NCBI GenBank assembly: GCA_020851735.1
Contig: JADZCD010000018.1
Coordinates: forward strand, 41,161-105,160
DNA from: Phycisphaeraceae bacterium
GTDB lineage: Bacteria > Planctomycetota > Phycisphaerae > Phycisphaerales > Phycisphaeraceae
Length of the DNA: 64,000 nucleotides
Direction: 5' to 3'
Shown here: in pieces, positions 24,303 through 32,628 of the stretch
How the letters are laid out: each line of letters begins with the position of its first letter
Numbering within the stretch: the first letter of the stretch is position 1
Notes under the pieces: model-generated
The model's input: only the letters and a program-made list of their open reading frames with translations
The model's database searches: none
What the model was told of the DNA's origin: nothing
Translations under genes and position numbers: made by a program

Positions 24303-25871
24303 ATGATCCAACCATTATTCGAGGAACCGCTGGTCCGTTGGTCGCTCACCGCTGCGTATTTCGCGGTGCTGGCGACGATCTGCATGTATGGGATTCACCG
24401 GTATTGGCTGGTGTGGCTGTTCTGGAAGCATTGGAAGCATCCGCAGCGGCCAGCCAGGCGATTTGACCAACTGCCGACGGTGACGGTCCAACTGCCGATG
24501 TACAACGAGCCGAACGTCGCTCAGCGGGCGATCGAGGCGGCCTGCCGGCTGGACTATCCGCGTGAGCGGCTGCAGATACAGGTGCTGGACGACTCGACGG
24601 ACGGGTCGAGCGAGGAAAACCGGCGGTATTGCCAGGCTTGGGCCAAGCGGGGGATGTGGATCGAACACCATTTTCGCAGCGACCGGCAGGGATTTAAGGC
24701 CGGGGCCTTGGCCGAGGCGATGCCGGCCGTGGCCGGGGAGCTGGTGGCGATTTTCGACGCGGATTTCGTCCCGCCGGCTAATTTCCTTAAGCGGACGGTG
24801 CACTATTTCACGGACCCGAAGGTGGGCATGGTCCAGACGCGCTGGGGGCACCTTAATCGGGACAGCTCGCTGCTCACCCGCAGTCAGGCGATCTTTTTGG
24901 ACGGGCATTTTGTGATCGAGCACACCGCCCGCAACCGGGCCCAGCGGTGGATCAACTTCAACGGCACGGCTGGGGTCTGGCGGCGGCAGGCGATCGAGGA
25001 CGCCGGCGGGTGGCAGGCGGACACGCTGACCGAGGACGTGGATTTAAGCTACCGGGCCCAGTTGGCGGGCTGGAATTTCGTGTTCTTGCCCCACGTCTGC
25101 TGCCCGGCGGAGCTGCCTCCGGAAATCAACGCCTTTAAGAGCCAGCAACATCGGTGGACCAAAGGCTCGATCCAGACGGCCCGCAAGCTCCTGCCGCGTA
25201 TTCTGGCGGCCCCGGCGTCGACAGGGGTCAAAATGGAAGCGTTTTTCCACTTGACCAGCCCGATCGTGTACCTGTTGGTGACGATGCTGGCGTTATTGTT
25301 TTATCCGGTGCTCATGGCCAATCAGCAGGGGTTGACCGGCGAGTATCTGTGGCTGGGGACGATTCTGGGGACGGGACTGTTTCTGTTGGGCACGGTGTCG
25401 GCCAGCGTGTTTTACATGGCCAGCCAGAAAGCCCAGCACCGCGACGGGCTGCGCACGATGCTGCAACTGCCGTTCCTGATGAGCATCGGCATCGGCATCG
25501 CGATTAACAACGCCCGGGCGTGTCTAGAAGCGCTGGCGGGGCACGAATCGCCGTTTGTGCGGACGCCCAAGTACAACACGGTGGAGGAAAAGCAGACCCT
25601 GGCCCGCGAAGGCGCGCTGCCGGTCCGCACGGGCGAAGGGCCCAAACTCTTCCGCCGGCCCTCGCGCAAGATGGGCTTGGCCCTGGTGGAAGTGGGGATG
25701 GGGGCGTACATGCTGCTGTGCGGGTGGCTGGCGCTGGGCGTGACGCAGGCGGTGGTGAGCTTGCCGTTTATCCTGCTGTTCGCAGCCGGATATTTTTACG
25801 TGGGGTTCTCCAGCTTGCTGGCGCCGTCGGGCGAACGAGCGGTGGCGGTGACAGCGGTTCCCGCGACGTAA
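24303..25871 (+). CDS. Family 2 glycosyltransferase, processive type
   Basis: The 522-residue inner-membrane enzyme resembles the cellulose-synthase-like/beta-mannan synthase group of GT2. It has an N-terminal membrane helix and a cytosolic GT-A domain with the UDP/GDP-sugar motifs: V-Q-L-P-M-Y-N-E-P near 60, Asp-Asp in VLDDSTDGS, D-A-D in IFDADFVPP, and T-E-D in TLTEDVDLSYRA. It then shows Q-Q-H-R-W-T-K-G, the processive-synthase signature, and at least four C-terminal helices. It would build a beta-linked polysaccharide from nucleotide sugars. Homologues are often labelled beta-mannan synthase or cyclic glucan synthase, and I cannot choose. There is no PilZ domain within the frame. The start codon has no evident Shine-Dalgarno sequence. 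No other polysaccharide gene lies beside it. Confidence 0.88.
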   Translation: MIQPLFEEPLVRWSLTAAYFAVLATICMYGIHRYWLVWLFWKHWKHPQRPARRFDQLPTVTVQLPMYNEPNVAQRAIEAACRLDYPRERLQIQVLDDSTDGSSEENRRYCQAWAKRGMWIEHHFRSDRQGFKAGALAEAMPAVAGELVAIFDADFVPPANFLKRTVHYFTDPKVGMVQTRWGHLNRDSSLLTRSQAIFLDGHFVIEHTARNRAQRWINFNGTAGVWRRQAIEDAGGWQADTLTEDVDLSYRAQLAGWNFVFLPHVCCPAELPPEINAFKSQQHRWTKGSIQTARKLLPRILAAPASTGVKMEAFFHLTSPIVYLLVTMLALLFYPVLMANQQGLTGEYLWLGTILGTGLFLLGTVSASVFYMASQKAQHRDGLRTMLQLPFLMSIGIGIAINNARACLEALAGHESPFVRTPKYNTVEEKQTLAREGALPVRTGEGPKLFRRPSRKMGLALVEVGMGAYMLLCGWLALGVTQAVVSLPFILLFAAGYFYVGFSSLLAPSGERAVAVTAVPAT

Positions 25872-25892
25872 GAAAGATTAAGACGATATCAC

Positions 25893-25908
25893 CGCAGAGG
25901 TCGCAGAG
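25893..25908. repeat. CGCAGAGG repeat, left flank of the AT-rich block
   Basis: CGCAGAGGTCGCAGAG follows ATATCAC. Its inverted counterpart at 27969-27984 matches at 15 of 16 positions. It belongs to the ACCACAGAG-type intergenic repeats, of which another inverted pair is at 33909-34010. Confidence 0.55.
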
Positions 25909-26037
25909 GGGGGACGGGGGCTGGGGTCTAGAGTATGGGGTCGAGGGTAGAGGGCATTTACGACTGTTGACACAGGGCGAGAAGATCGTCGACGTGCTGA
26001 ACTTGCAGCGCTGATTGAACGCTCAAAAGGCAAAACA

Positions 26038-26514
26038 GTGATTCATAACATCAGGTCTTGGCTAAACCGCAGAGGCAGAGCACTTTTGTTAATCGTCTCT
26101 GTGATTTTGTGTCTGGCTGTTATGGCCTTCAGTGTTATGCTGCATTATCTTGGTTTCTATCGTCTAGGTGGGGTAAGTGAAGCCCATGCGTCAATCGCAA
26201 ACATTAACGGCCAAGATGTTCTTGTGGTCGATGGGCAAGATCACCCCCCTTGGGCGCAATCGCACGTGGTTGACGCAGACATTGATTACGACAACCACAC
26301 CATTACTGTCGTTGAAAGGTTCATGGTGCTCAGTCCGTTCGGTGTGCCCCCCAATCGTGGTTGGCCGTTGGTCTTGAATCACGATCGACTACCCGAATCA
26401 AAGTACACTGTTCAATATTGGAGTGGCGAGAGGAAGATTGTCCTTGGGCAGCTGATCGTTTCCGAGCGGTCGATGGAGCTTGTGCACGACGCGATGAACG
26501 GGCAATCCAAATAA
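26038..26514 (+). CDS. Hypothetical membrane-anchored protein
   Basis: The 158-residue product starts at a GTG. Its N-terminus is basic, followed by a single hydrophobic segment (about residues 15-40), which is a membrane anchor or uncleaved signal. The remaining 115 residues are beta-rich, with G-Q-D-V-L-V-V-D-G-Q-D and further alternating patterns, and there is a P-P-N-R-G-W-P-L-V-L segment. I do not recognise a family. The gene is clearly AT-richer than its neighbours, with different codon choice. It lies alone with the next gene between inverted CGCAGAG repeats. Confidence 0.5.
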   Translation: MIHNIRSWLNRRGRALLLIVSVILCLAVMAFSVMLHYLGFYRLGGVSEAHASIANINGQDVLVVDGQDHPPWAQSHVVDADIDYDNHTITVVERFMVLSPFGVPPNRGWPLVLNHDRLPESKYTVQYWSGERKIVLGQLIVSERSMELVHDAMNGQSK

Positions 26515-26561
26515 ACCGCACTTGCCAGGGTAAATACGGCCGGGTGGCTGGGGTTAAGTCT

Positions 26562-26625
26562 TCGTGCCCCAGCGGAATCATCAGCGGAGAGCCACTGGGG
26601 CACGCTTCGCTTAGCCCCGGGCACC
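26562..26625. repeat. Inverted repeat between the two hypothetical genes
   Basis: CGTGCCCCAGCGG and its near-complement CCACTGGGGCACG are about 17 bases apart, forming a possible hairpin. There is no T-run, so this is more likely a repeat element than a terminator. A GGGCACCC follows, like the edge of the palindromes elsewhere. Confidence 0.4.
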
Positions 26626-26686
26626 CGACCAGAAAAGGCTTGGTCTGTTTGTTTCGGGCGGCGCGGGTTGAGTATAGGATAAGGGC

Positions 26687-27799
26687 ATGATCAATACTCC
26701 CTTGGTGCTGGCCAATGACATCACGCCGCTGATGTTCGCCACGATGTTTCACCTGCTTCTAGGGAACATTGTCATCGGCGTAGTGGAGGGGTTGGTGATT
26801 TCGTTCTTGTTTGACCGATCCCACTGGTTGCGGTTCCCGTTGCTGATGATTCTGGCCAATTATGTGTCGGCGTTGCTTGGGCTGTTTTTGTTACACGTGG
26901 GGAAAGATTTTGCATTTCCGCAGCTAACCATCAACAACGTGGGGCTGTTTCTGGGGGTGGCGTTAGTCTGGGCCTTTGTGATGTCGGTGGCGATCGAATG
27001 GCCGTTTGTTTTCTGGGCTTTCAAAGGCAAGAGGTTCCGTGTTTCCGTCGGTGCTTGTTTGCTGGCGCAAGCGGTGTCGTACGTTTTGTTGCTTGCCTTC
27101 TACGCTCCGTCGAGTTGGATGACGGTATATACCCGAACCCAAGTCAGGCCAGTGGAAACTTTCGCACGCCCGGATATCGCGTGGGTTTATTACATAGATG
27201 AAACGGGTAAGAATGTGTATCGGATACGGCCGTCAGGGAAAACGAAAGAGCGAGTGGGTGAAATATTGGAGTCGGTTCAGGACAAGTTTCCATCTGCGAG
27301 TGTGTTGGCGATACACAATCTATTGGGTGAGAGCGAATGGTCTTTGGTCTATGCGTTTAATGGTGATTTGGCTTGGAAACTGCTGATCAATCGCTTTGTT
27401 GTCGGCACTGTACCGGAATGGCGATCCCAGCAGTGGAAAAACTGGACAAAACAGTGGTCTGCTTGGAATTGGCGTGTTCTGGTCGTGGACCTTCGCCCGC
27501 AATCAGAACGAGCTTGGTTGGTCAGGCCTAGGGACGATCGGCTCTATTCAGGACTAAGGGCACAGAATCAATCGCTTGGCCGTTCGATGATTCTAAATAT
27601 GGAGACCTTGATACTTGAATGGCCCAGCAGTCACGTGACGGTTTTGCCGGGCGACCAAGTGGTTTACCAGTTGGGGGATCAGATCGTTCTGCTGGATTTG
27701 CCTTCGCAGACGATCGGGTTAGTTACGCTCGGCCAGTCGCCGTTGGTGGTGCTGGACGAAGACCTAGTCGATCCGACGGTTGCCCCGCCAAAGGATTGA
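26687..27799 (+). CDS. Hypothetical protein with membrane domain and soluble C-terminal domain
   Basis: The 370-residue product has about five hydrophobic segments within its first 150 residues (for example LLLGNIVIGVVEGLVISFLF and FVMSVAIEWPFVFWAF), then a soluble part of about 215 residues. The soluble part has repeated beta-like stretches, including I-A-W-V-Y-Y-I-D and Q-V-V-Y-Q-L-G-D-Q-I-V-L-L-D, which might be propeller-like blades. I do not recognise a family. It is AT-richer than the surrounding genome and follows the previous hypothetical gene by 172 bases. Confidence 0.55.
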   Translation: MINTPLVLANDITPLMFATMFHLLLGNIVIGVVEGLVISFLFDRSHWLRFPLLMILANYVSALLGLFLLHVGKDFAFPQLTINNVGLFLGVALVWAFVMSVAIEWPFVFWAFKGKRFRVSVGACLLAQAVSYVLLLAFYAPSSWMTVYTRTQVRPVETFARPDIAWVYYIDETGKNVYRIRPSGKTKERVGEILESVQDKFPSASVLAIHNLLGESEWSLVYAFNGDLAWKLLINRFVVGTVPEWRSQQWKNWTKQWSAWNWRVLVVDLRPQSERAWLVRPRDDRLYSGLRAQNQSLGRSMILNMETLILEWPSSHVTVLPGDQVVYQLGDQIVLLDLPSQTIGLVTLGQSPLVVLDEDLVDPTVAPPKD

Positions 27800-27879
27800 G
27801 TCGCTCTGTTTCAATGACCCGGGGCTTGCGCCCCGGCTTGGTCCGCACCCAATAGCCTTTCCCATCGCCAAAGAACAGC

Positions 27880-27924
27880 GCACACAGCACTTCCGGAGGC
27901 CCGGAAGATGCTGTGTGGCACCCC
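27880..27924. repeat. GGGTGCCACAC-edged palindrome, copy D (inverted)
   Basis: CACACAGCACTTCCGG and CCGGAAGATGCTGTGTG pair, followed by GCACCCC. The orientation is that of copy B. It lies just before the right-flank CGCAGAG repeat. Confidence 0.6.
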
Positions 27925-27968
27925 TCCCCTGCAGTGCTCGGTAGCCTCTACCCTCAACCCAGTTCTAT

Positions 27969-28000
27969 CTCTGCGTCCTCTGCGTGCTCAGTGGTGAATA
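27969..28000. repeat. CGCAGAGG repeat, right flank, inverted
   Basis: CTCTGCGTCCTCTGCG followed by CTCAGTGGTGAAT is the reverse complement of the ACCACTGAG/CGCAGAG repeat. With the copy at 25893-25908 it brackets the two AT-rich genes in inverted orientation. Confidence 0.55.
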
Positions 28001-28015
28001 TGGTTTGAATGGTAT

Positions 28016-29773
28016 TTATCGATGGTCACTGGCTGTGGGAACAAGCTTGTCGAGAATGGCTTGTTGCATCGCCTCGGCCGTGGCCAGTTCCTCGATGGTG
28101 ACGTGATCAGCGCCGGCTTCGGTGGCCAGCAGGCCGCGGGAGAGGATGTTGGTGCGGACGGCGATGAACAGGGCTGGGCAGAGCCGGCGGGCTTCGGAGA
28201 CGGCGCGCAGGGCGGCGTCGTCGTCCGGGACGGTGACGATCAAGGCGGCGGCGGAGGTGATGCCCGCGGCTTCGAGCACGGTGGGGTCGGACACGTCGCC
28301 GTAGACGATCAGCTGGCCCAGCTGGGCCTGGCGTTCGACGGTGGAAGGGTTTAGTTCGATGATGGCGATTTCCATGCCGGCCCGCTGGAGTTTTTCCGCC
28401 ACGGCCCGACCCACGGGCCCGTAGCCGCCGACGATGACCCGCTTGGAGGAGTGATTGGGCGTGGCGGGCGGGCGCGCGTCGGCGTCGGCAGCGGGAGCGG
28501 GGGGTTCAGCCAGACGAGCGGACTTAAACCAGGGCGCCAAGGGAGCGGTGTAGACCCGCCCGGCTAAGAATCGGCCGAGCTTGATTAAGGCGGGGGTCAG
28601 GAGCAGGGAAAGCACCACCACGGCGATGGCGACGGAAAACGCCTTTTCCGAAAGCATCTGGCGGGCCTGGGGCGTGTCCAGGAGCACAAGCGAAAACTCC
28701 CCCGCCTGGGCCAAAGCGCAGCCCACAGCCACGGCGGTGGCGGCCGTGCTGCCTAAAGCCCAGCAGGTGGCGGCGATGGCGGTGGTTTTGACGGCCGTCA
28801 AAAGCAGGCAAGCCAGCAGGATGACGCCCCAGGAAGCCAAGGCGACTTGGGGATCGACGCGCATGCCCAAGGTGGTGAAGAACACGGCGATGAATAGATC
28901 GCGTAAAGGAGCGACCTGGGCGCGGAGCTGATGGCGGAAGGGCGTGGAATTGAGAATGAACCCGGCCAGGAAGCCTCCTAAGGCGGAGGAAAAACCCAGG
29001 GATTCCGCGGCCACGGCGGCGCCGATGGCCACCGCCAGGGCCAGGATGAGAATCGACTCGCCGGACCGGCTGCGGGCTGATTCGCGGAAAAGTTTGGGCA
29101 GAAAAATCTTGGCTAAAGCGATCAGCGACGCGAGGATGGCCAGGCCTAGAAAGACATTGAGCAGCACGCCGCGCAAGGAGAGATCGTCGGCAAGAAACAG
29201 GCTTGGCGCGGGCCTTGAGCCCCAATAAGCCAGGGCGGGCATGACCAGCAGCATGCCGATGAATAGAAGGTCCTGAATGAAGAGGATGGAGAACGCCAAG
29301 CGACCACGAAGCTGAGAAAGTTGCCGGCTTTCCGCCAGCATGCGCAGCACCATCGCGGTGGAGGAGTTGGCCAGGGCCAGCGCCACCACCAAGGCTGTCG
29401 GAGCCGGCAGATCAAAGCACCAGACCGCCAGCGGCCAGCCCAGCAGCACGCCCAAGAGCGAGGAGATCAGGCCCACCGTCAACATGCGGGCCAGGTTGTT
29501 TCGGATCAGCGCCAGGTGCATTTCCAGGCCGATGCCGAACAGGAGCAGGATGATGGCCAGTTGGCCGATGGTCTCAAAACTGGCCGGGGAACGGATCAGG
29601 CCCAGGGCGTTGGGCCCGATGAGCAGCCCGGTCAGGAGATAGGCGGGCACCAGGGCCAGGCGCAGGCGCTGCCCGACGATCGAGAGCAAGGCCGCGGCCG
29701 CGAGGATGGCCAGCAGGTCCAACGTGAGCGTGGGGGGGGTGACAGCCAAGCCGATGGGAAGGGCGGTGGTCAT
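28016..29773 (-). CDS. CPA2-family cation:proton antiporter with RCK domain
   Basis: The 585-residue product joins an antiporter domain of about 12 helices (residues 1-400) to a cytosolic TrkA-N/RCK domain (about 435-555). The helical part contains the family stretch LLIGPNALGLI and FGIGLEMHLALI, and later FTTLGMRVDPQVAL and ALAQAGEFSLVLL. The Rossmann domain shows G-Y-G-P-V-G-R-A-V-A near its start and the acidic end I-E-L-N-P of strand 2, which fits NAD(H) binding. This is the layout of KefB/KefC and YbaL, K+/H+ antiporters gated by nucleotide or glutathione. No ancillary KefF/G gene is present. It follows the TIM-barrel-like gene by 58 bases on the same strand. Confidence 0.9.
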   Translation of the reverse strand: MTTALPIGLAVTPPTLTLDLLAILAAAALLSIVGQRLRLALVPAYLLTGLLIGPNALGLIRSPASFETIGQLAIILLLFGIGLEMHLALIRNNLARMLTVGLISSLLGVLLGWPLAVWCFDLPAPTALVVALALANSSTAMVLRMLAESRQLSQLRGRLAFSILFIQDLLFIGMLLVMPALAYWGSRPAPSLFLADDLSLRGVLLNVFLGLAILASLIALAKIFLPKLFRESARSRSGESILILALAVAIGAAVAAESLGFSSALGGFLAGFILNSTPFRHQLRAQVAPLRDLFIAVFFTTLGMRVDPQVALASWGVILLACLLLTAVKTTAIAATCWALGSTAATAVAVGCALAQAGEFSLVLLDTPQARQMLSEKAFSVAIAVVVLSLLLTPALIKLGRFLAGRVYTAPLAPWFKSARLAEPPAPAADADARPPATPNHSSKRVIVGGYGPVGRAVAEKLQRAGMEIAIIELNPSTVERQAQLGQLIVYGDVSDPTVLEAAGITSAAALIVTVPDDDAALRAVSEARRLCPALFIAVRTNILSRGLLATEAGADHVTIEELATAEAMQQAILDKLVPTASDHR

Positions 29774-29831
29774 CAGGGAATGATTTTAGCCATCCTTAGG
29801 ACGCAAGCATGATCGCCGTTGGCTGCTGACC

Positions 29832-31172
29832 TTAGGCCAGGGCCGCGATGTCCGCCAGGGTGCCGTCGACACCCGCGAGAGTGCGGCGGCGGAGTTCGGG
29901 GTCAGGTATGGCCAGGTCGGTGAATTCTTTCTTAAGTTTGCCCAGTTCCTTGGCGTAGTCAGCCCGAGCCTCTGGGGTCAGGCGATCGCGGAGGTAAATC
30001 GGTGGGCCGGGCATGGAGGGGTTATCCTGCCAAACGAGCGGTTCGAGGTTGAGTTCGCCGTCGCCGACGCTGAACGCTGCACGGGTGAAGTAGGCGTCCT
30101 CCGACCGGGTGTACCAGTCGGCCAGTTGGGCAAGGGTGGAGCCGGTGACGCTGTAGACCTTGGCCAAGGCCAGGCGCAGGGCAGCCTCCGGGGAGGTGTC
30201 GGGCTGGCTTAGGATTTTCGCGCCGGTGCGCCAGGAGACTTCGTCGCCGGGGTTGGCGAACAGGCGATAGTGATATTCGCTGGCCCGCCCACCGTCGTCG
30301 TAGAGGTCTTTAAGTGCTTGGGCCGTGCGCAGGCCGTGGGGCAGGAAGTAGCGCAGGCGGTCCCAGTGCTGGGCGGGGCTGACGAACACGCCGCCGACGG
30401 ATCCGACGGCGCAGTTGAGCGAGGAAATGAGCTTTTTACGGGTGGGGGGTTCCGTGCGGGCCGAGCGGTCGGGAACTTCGATCATGTAGTCGACGGCTTC
30501 GGCGATGCGTTGAAAGTGCGGCAGGTCATTGGGGTCGTCCATGTTCAAGCCCCAGGAGGCTTGGCCGATGACCCAGTCCGGGCGCTGTTGGCGGATGTAC
30601 TGGGCGCAGCGGATCAGGAGCTGCGCGTGGTAGACGGGCCGGGGCGTGTTTTGGCAGCGGTCGCAGCCGCAGCGGCCCTGGTCGGCTGACTGCATGGAGA
30701 TACCGTCGGCGCCCCACTTAGGGTCCATGACGTAGTCGAGGATGCGTCTCTGCCAGTCCCACGACCCGGGCTGGTAGAAGCACATGGCCTGTTTGTTTGA
30801 CCCGGCCGAGCGGACTTCCGGGCAGTTGCGGATGATGGTTTCAAAGCCCCAGGAGTAGATGCCGGTGCCGGCGAGGATTTTGATGCCGCGCTGGTGGGCG
30901 GCGTCCATGAAACGGAGGAGCAGTTCCTCACGCTGGGCGTCAATGACGGTCTTAGGGTCAAAGGGCGCCGGCCAGTCGCGGCCGACGAACAGGCCGAAGA
31001 CGCGGTTGTAGATCACGCCGAGCTCAGCCTGGGCGTCGAGGAAGCGGATTTGGTCTTCCAGGAGTTTTTCATCCCAGCGGACGACGGGCCAGGGTTCGTA
31101 GGGGGCGGGCTCGGAGGCGAGGGAACGGATCCAACCGGCGGCGACGGGATAGGTAAAAGGTTGGGCGGGCAT
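29832..31172 (-). CDS. TIM-barrel-like protein, possible glycoside hydrolase relative
   Basis: I do not recognise a precise family for this 446-residue protein. Its order of motifs suggests a (beta/alpha)8 barrel: an N-terminal W-D-E-K-L-L-E-D-Q helix, R-G-I-K-I-L-A-G-T-G-I-Y strand near 95-105, W-G-A-D-G-I-S-M-Q with the following Cys168-x-Cys170-x-x-Cys173 cluster, and W-V-I-G-Q-A-S-W-G. A CxCxxC after a D-G-I strand resembles DUF4838/GH67-like carbohydrate enzymes. There is no signal peptide. GGAG lies 8 bases before the ATG. The MFS gene ends 14 bases upstream, so the two are likely one transcript that takes up and processes a sugar-like compound. Confidence 0.6.
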   Translation of the reverse strand: MPAQPFTYPVAAGWIRSLASEPAPYEPWPVVRWDEKLLEDQIRFLDAQAELGVIYNRVFGLFVGRDWPAPFDPKTVIDAQREELLLRFMDAAHQRGIKILAGTGIYSWGFETIIRNCPEVRSAGSNKQAMCFYQPGSWDWQRRILDYVMDPKWGADGISMQSADQGRCGCDRCQNTPRPVYHAQLLIRCAQYIRQQRPDWVIGQASWGLNMDDPNDLPHFQRIAEAVDYMIEVPDRSARTEPPTRKKLISSLNCAVGSVGGVFVSPAQHWDRLRYFLPHGLRTAQALKDLYDDGGRASEYHYRLFANPGDEVSWRTGAKILSQPDTSPEAALRLALAKVYSVTGSTLAQLADWYTRSEDAYFTRAAFSVGDGELNLEPLVWQDNPSMPGPPIYLRDRLTPEARADYAKELGKLKKEFTDLAIPDPELRRRTLAGVDGTLADIAALA

Positions 31173-31186
31173 GGTTTTACTCCGGG

Positions 31187-32446
31187 TTAAATCCGCGGGG
31201 CAGAATTATTTTTCCACAACCGGCGGCCGGGCGGGGTAGCAAAAAGAAAAACCGCAAAGGGCAGCAACATGGCGGTGGAAGCGACAAAGGCGGTGGGCAG
31301 GAGGGCGTCGTCGTTGCCGATGAAGCTGGCCAGGTAGATGCCGACGGAAGTGCCGATGGCGGAGAAGAAGGCGGCGCCCATGGCCAGGAGGGTTTTTTCC
31401 GATGGGTAGGATCGCGCGACGAGAGTAAAAAAGGCCGGCCAGGTGGCACTGAAGGCCCAGCCGGTGATGAAGATCGCCGGCAGGTAGACCCAGGGGTTGG
31501 CGGTCCAGACAGCTGGCAGAGCGCCCAGACCGGTGAGGAGGCAGAGGATGATGATCGCGCGTTCGTAAAGGAAGGAAGAGGCGAAGGCGAAGGTGACGCG
31601 GCCGGCGAGGATGCCGGCCAGGAGGAGAGCGGTGACCAGGGCGGCCCAGCGTTCGGGGGTGGCCCAGAGGGCGGGGCGGGCAATTTTGATGAAGCTGGCG
31701 AGGATGGCGGTGGCGCCAGCCTCGGACCCGGAGATGAAAGCGAACTGGAGGACGTAGAGCCAGACGATGGGGTGGCGGGGGAAGATGGAAATGGTGGGGG
31801 CGGCCTGGCGGAGTTCGGCTTCTTTTAGATAGTGGAGGCTATGGCGCGGCCAGAGGAGGAAGGTAGCCAGGGCGAGGACGACGGTGATGGCGGAATAGAA
31901 CAGGCCGCTGCTGCGGAGGTCGGTGCCCAGATAGAGGACCACAAGGGGGGCCAGCAGTTTGCCGGCGGCGTTAAAAGCGTGCAGGAGGATGACGCCGGTG
32001 TGGGGCGAGTGGTGCCAGAGATCGCTGAAGATGCCGTTGCCGGTGGCGAGCATGGGGTGGCCGAAGCCTAAGAGGAACCAGGACAGACCCAGGACGGCCA
32101 GCGGCCAACCGGGGCCGACGGGCGTGAAGGCAATCAGGATGCAGGAGATGGCCAGGATGATCGAACCGCAGCGCAACAAGGTGGCACGGTAAAAGCGGTG
32201 GCGAAAAAGGCCCATGAGCAGGCCGGCGAACCCGCCGACGAGGCCGACGAACAAGATGCCCTGGCCTAATTCGGCCCGGGATAGATTGGCTTCGTGCTGG
32301 AGCTTTTCACGAATGGGGCCGATCAGCGGGGCTCCCATGGACCCGGAAATCAACAACAGGAGCAATACGACGATCTGAATGCGTAAGTGCCCAAAGGCCG
32401 CGTTGGGCGTGCCAGAGGCGGCGGGTTGGGATGAAGTGTTACTCAT
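31187..32446 (-). CDS. MFS transporter, sugar-type
   Basis: The 419-residue product has 12 hydrophobic segments and the major facilitator layout. An internal R-H-R-F-Y-R-A loop between helices 2 and 3 is a divergent form of the A motif. The frame extends 24 codons upstream to a GTG, but that extension (LLLIMYPCLLLLF) is poorly supported and the Met before SNTSSQPAASG gives a normal cytoplasmic N-terminus. Substrate is unknown. The TIM-barrel-like gene follows by 14 bases, suggesting uptake and metabolism of the same compound. ftsW runs divergently 182 bases away. Confidence 0.75.
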   Translation of the reverse strand: MSNTSSQPAASGTPNAAFGHLRIQIVVLLLLLISGSMGAPLIGPIREKLQHEANLSRAELGQGILFVGLVGGFAGLLMGLFRHRFYRATLLRCGSIILAISCILIAFTPVGPGWPLAVLGLSWFLLGFGHPMLATGNGIFSDLWHHSPHTGVILLHAFNAAGKLLAPLVVLYLGTDLRSSGLFYSAITVVLALATFLLWPRHSLHYLKEAELRQAAPTISIFPRHPIVWLYVLQFAFISGSEAGATAILASFIKIARPALWATPERWAALVTALLLAGILAGRVTFAFASSFLYERAIIILCLLTGLGALPAVWTANPWVYLPAIFITGWAFSATWPAFFTLVARSYPSEKTLLAMGAAFFSAIGTSVGIYLASFIGNDDALLPTAFVASTAMLLPFAVFLFATPPGRRLWKNNSAPRI

Positions 32447-32628
32447 GTAGGGGCCATAGAATAGCAATAAAAGGCAAGGGTACATGATAAGGAGTAGGTG
32501 AAAGGCGATTAGCGACACGGAGACGTTGGAGTTTGCATGGGAATCGGGGGCGGCGCTCGGTGAAGCGGCGAGGCGGATCGCAAGCCTCGGCTTAAGCGGG
32601 CGTTGTGGCGGGGAAAAGAGGGGATAGG

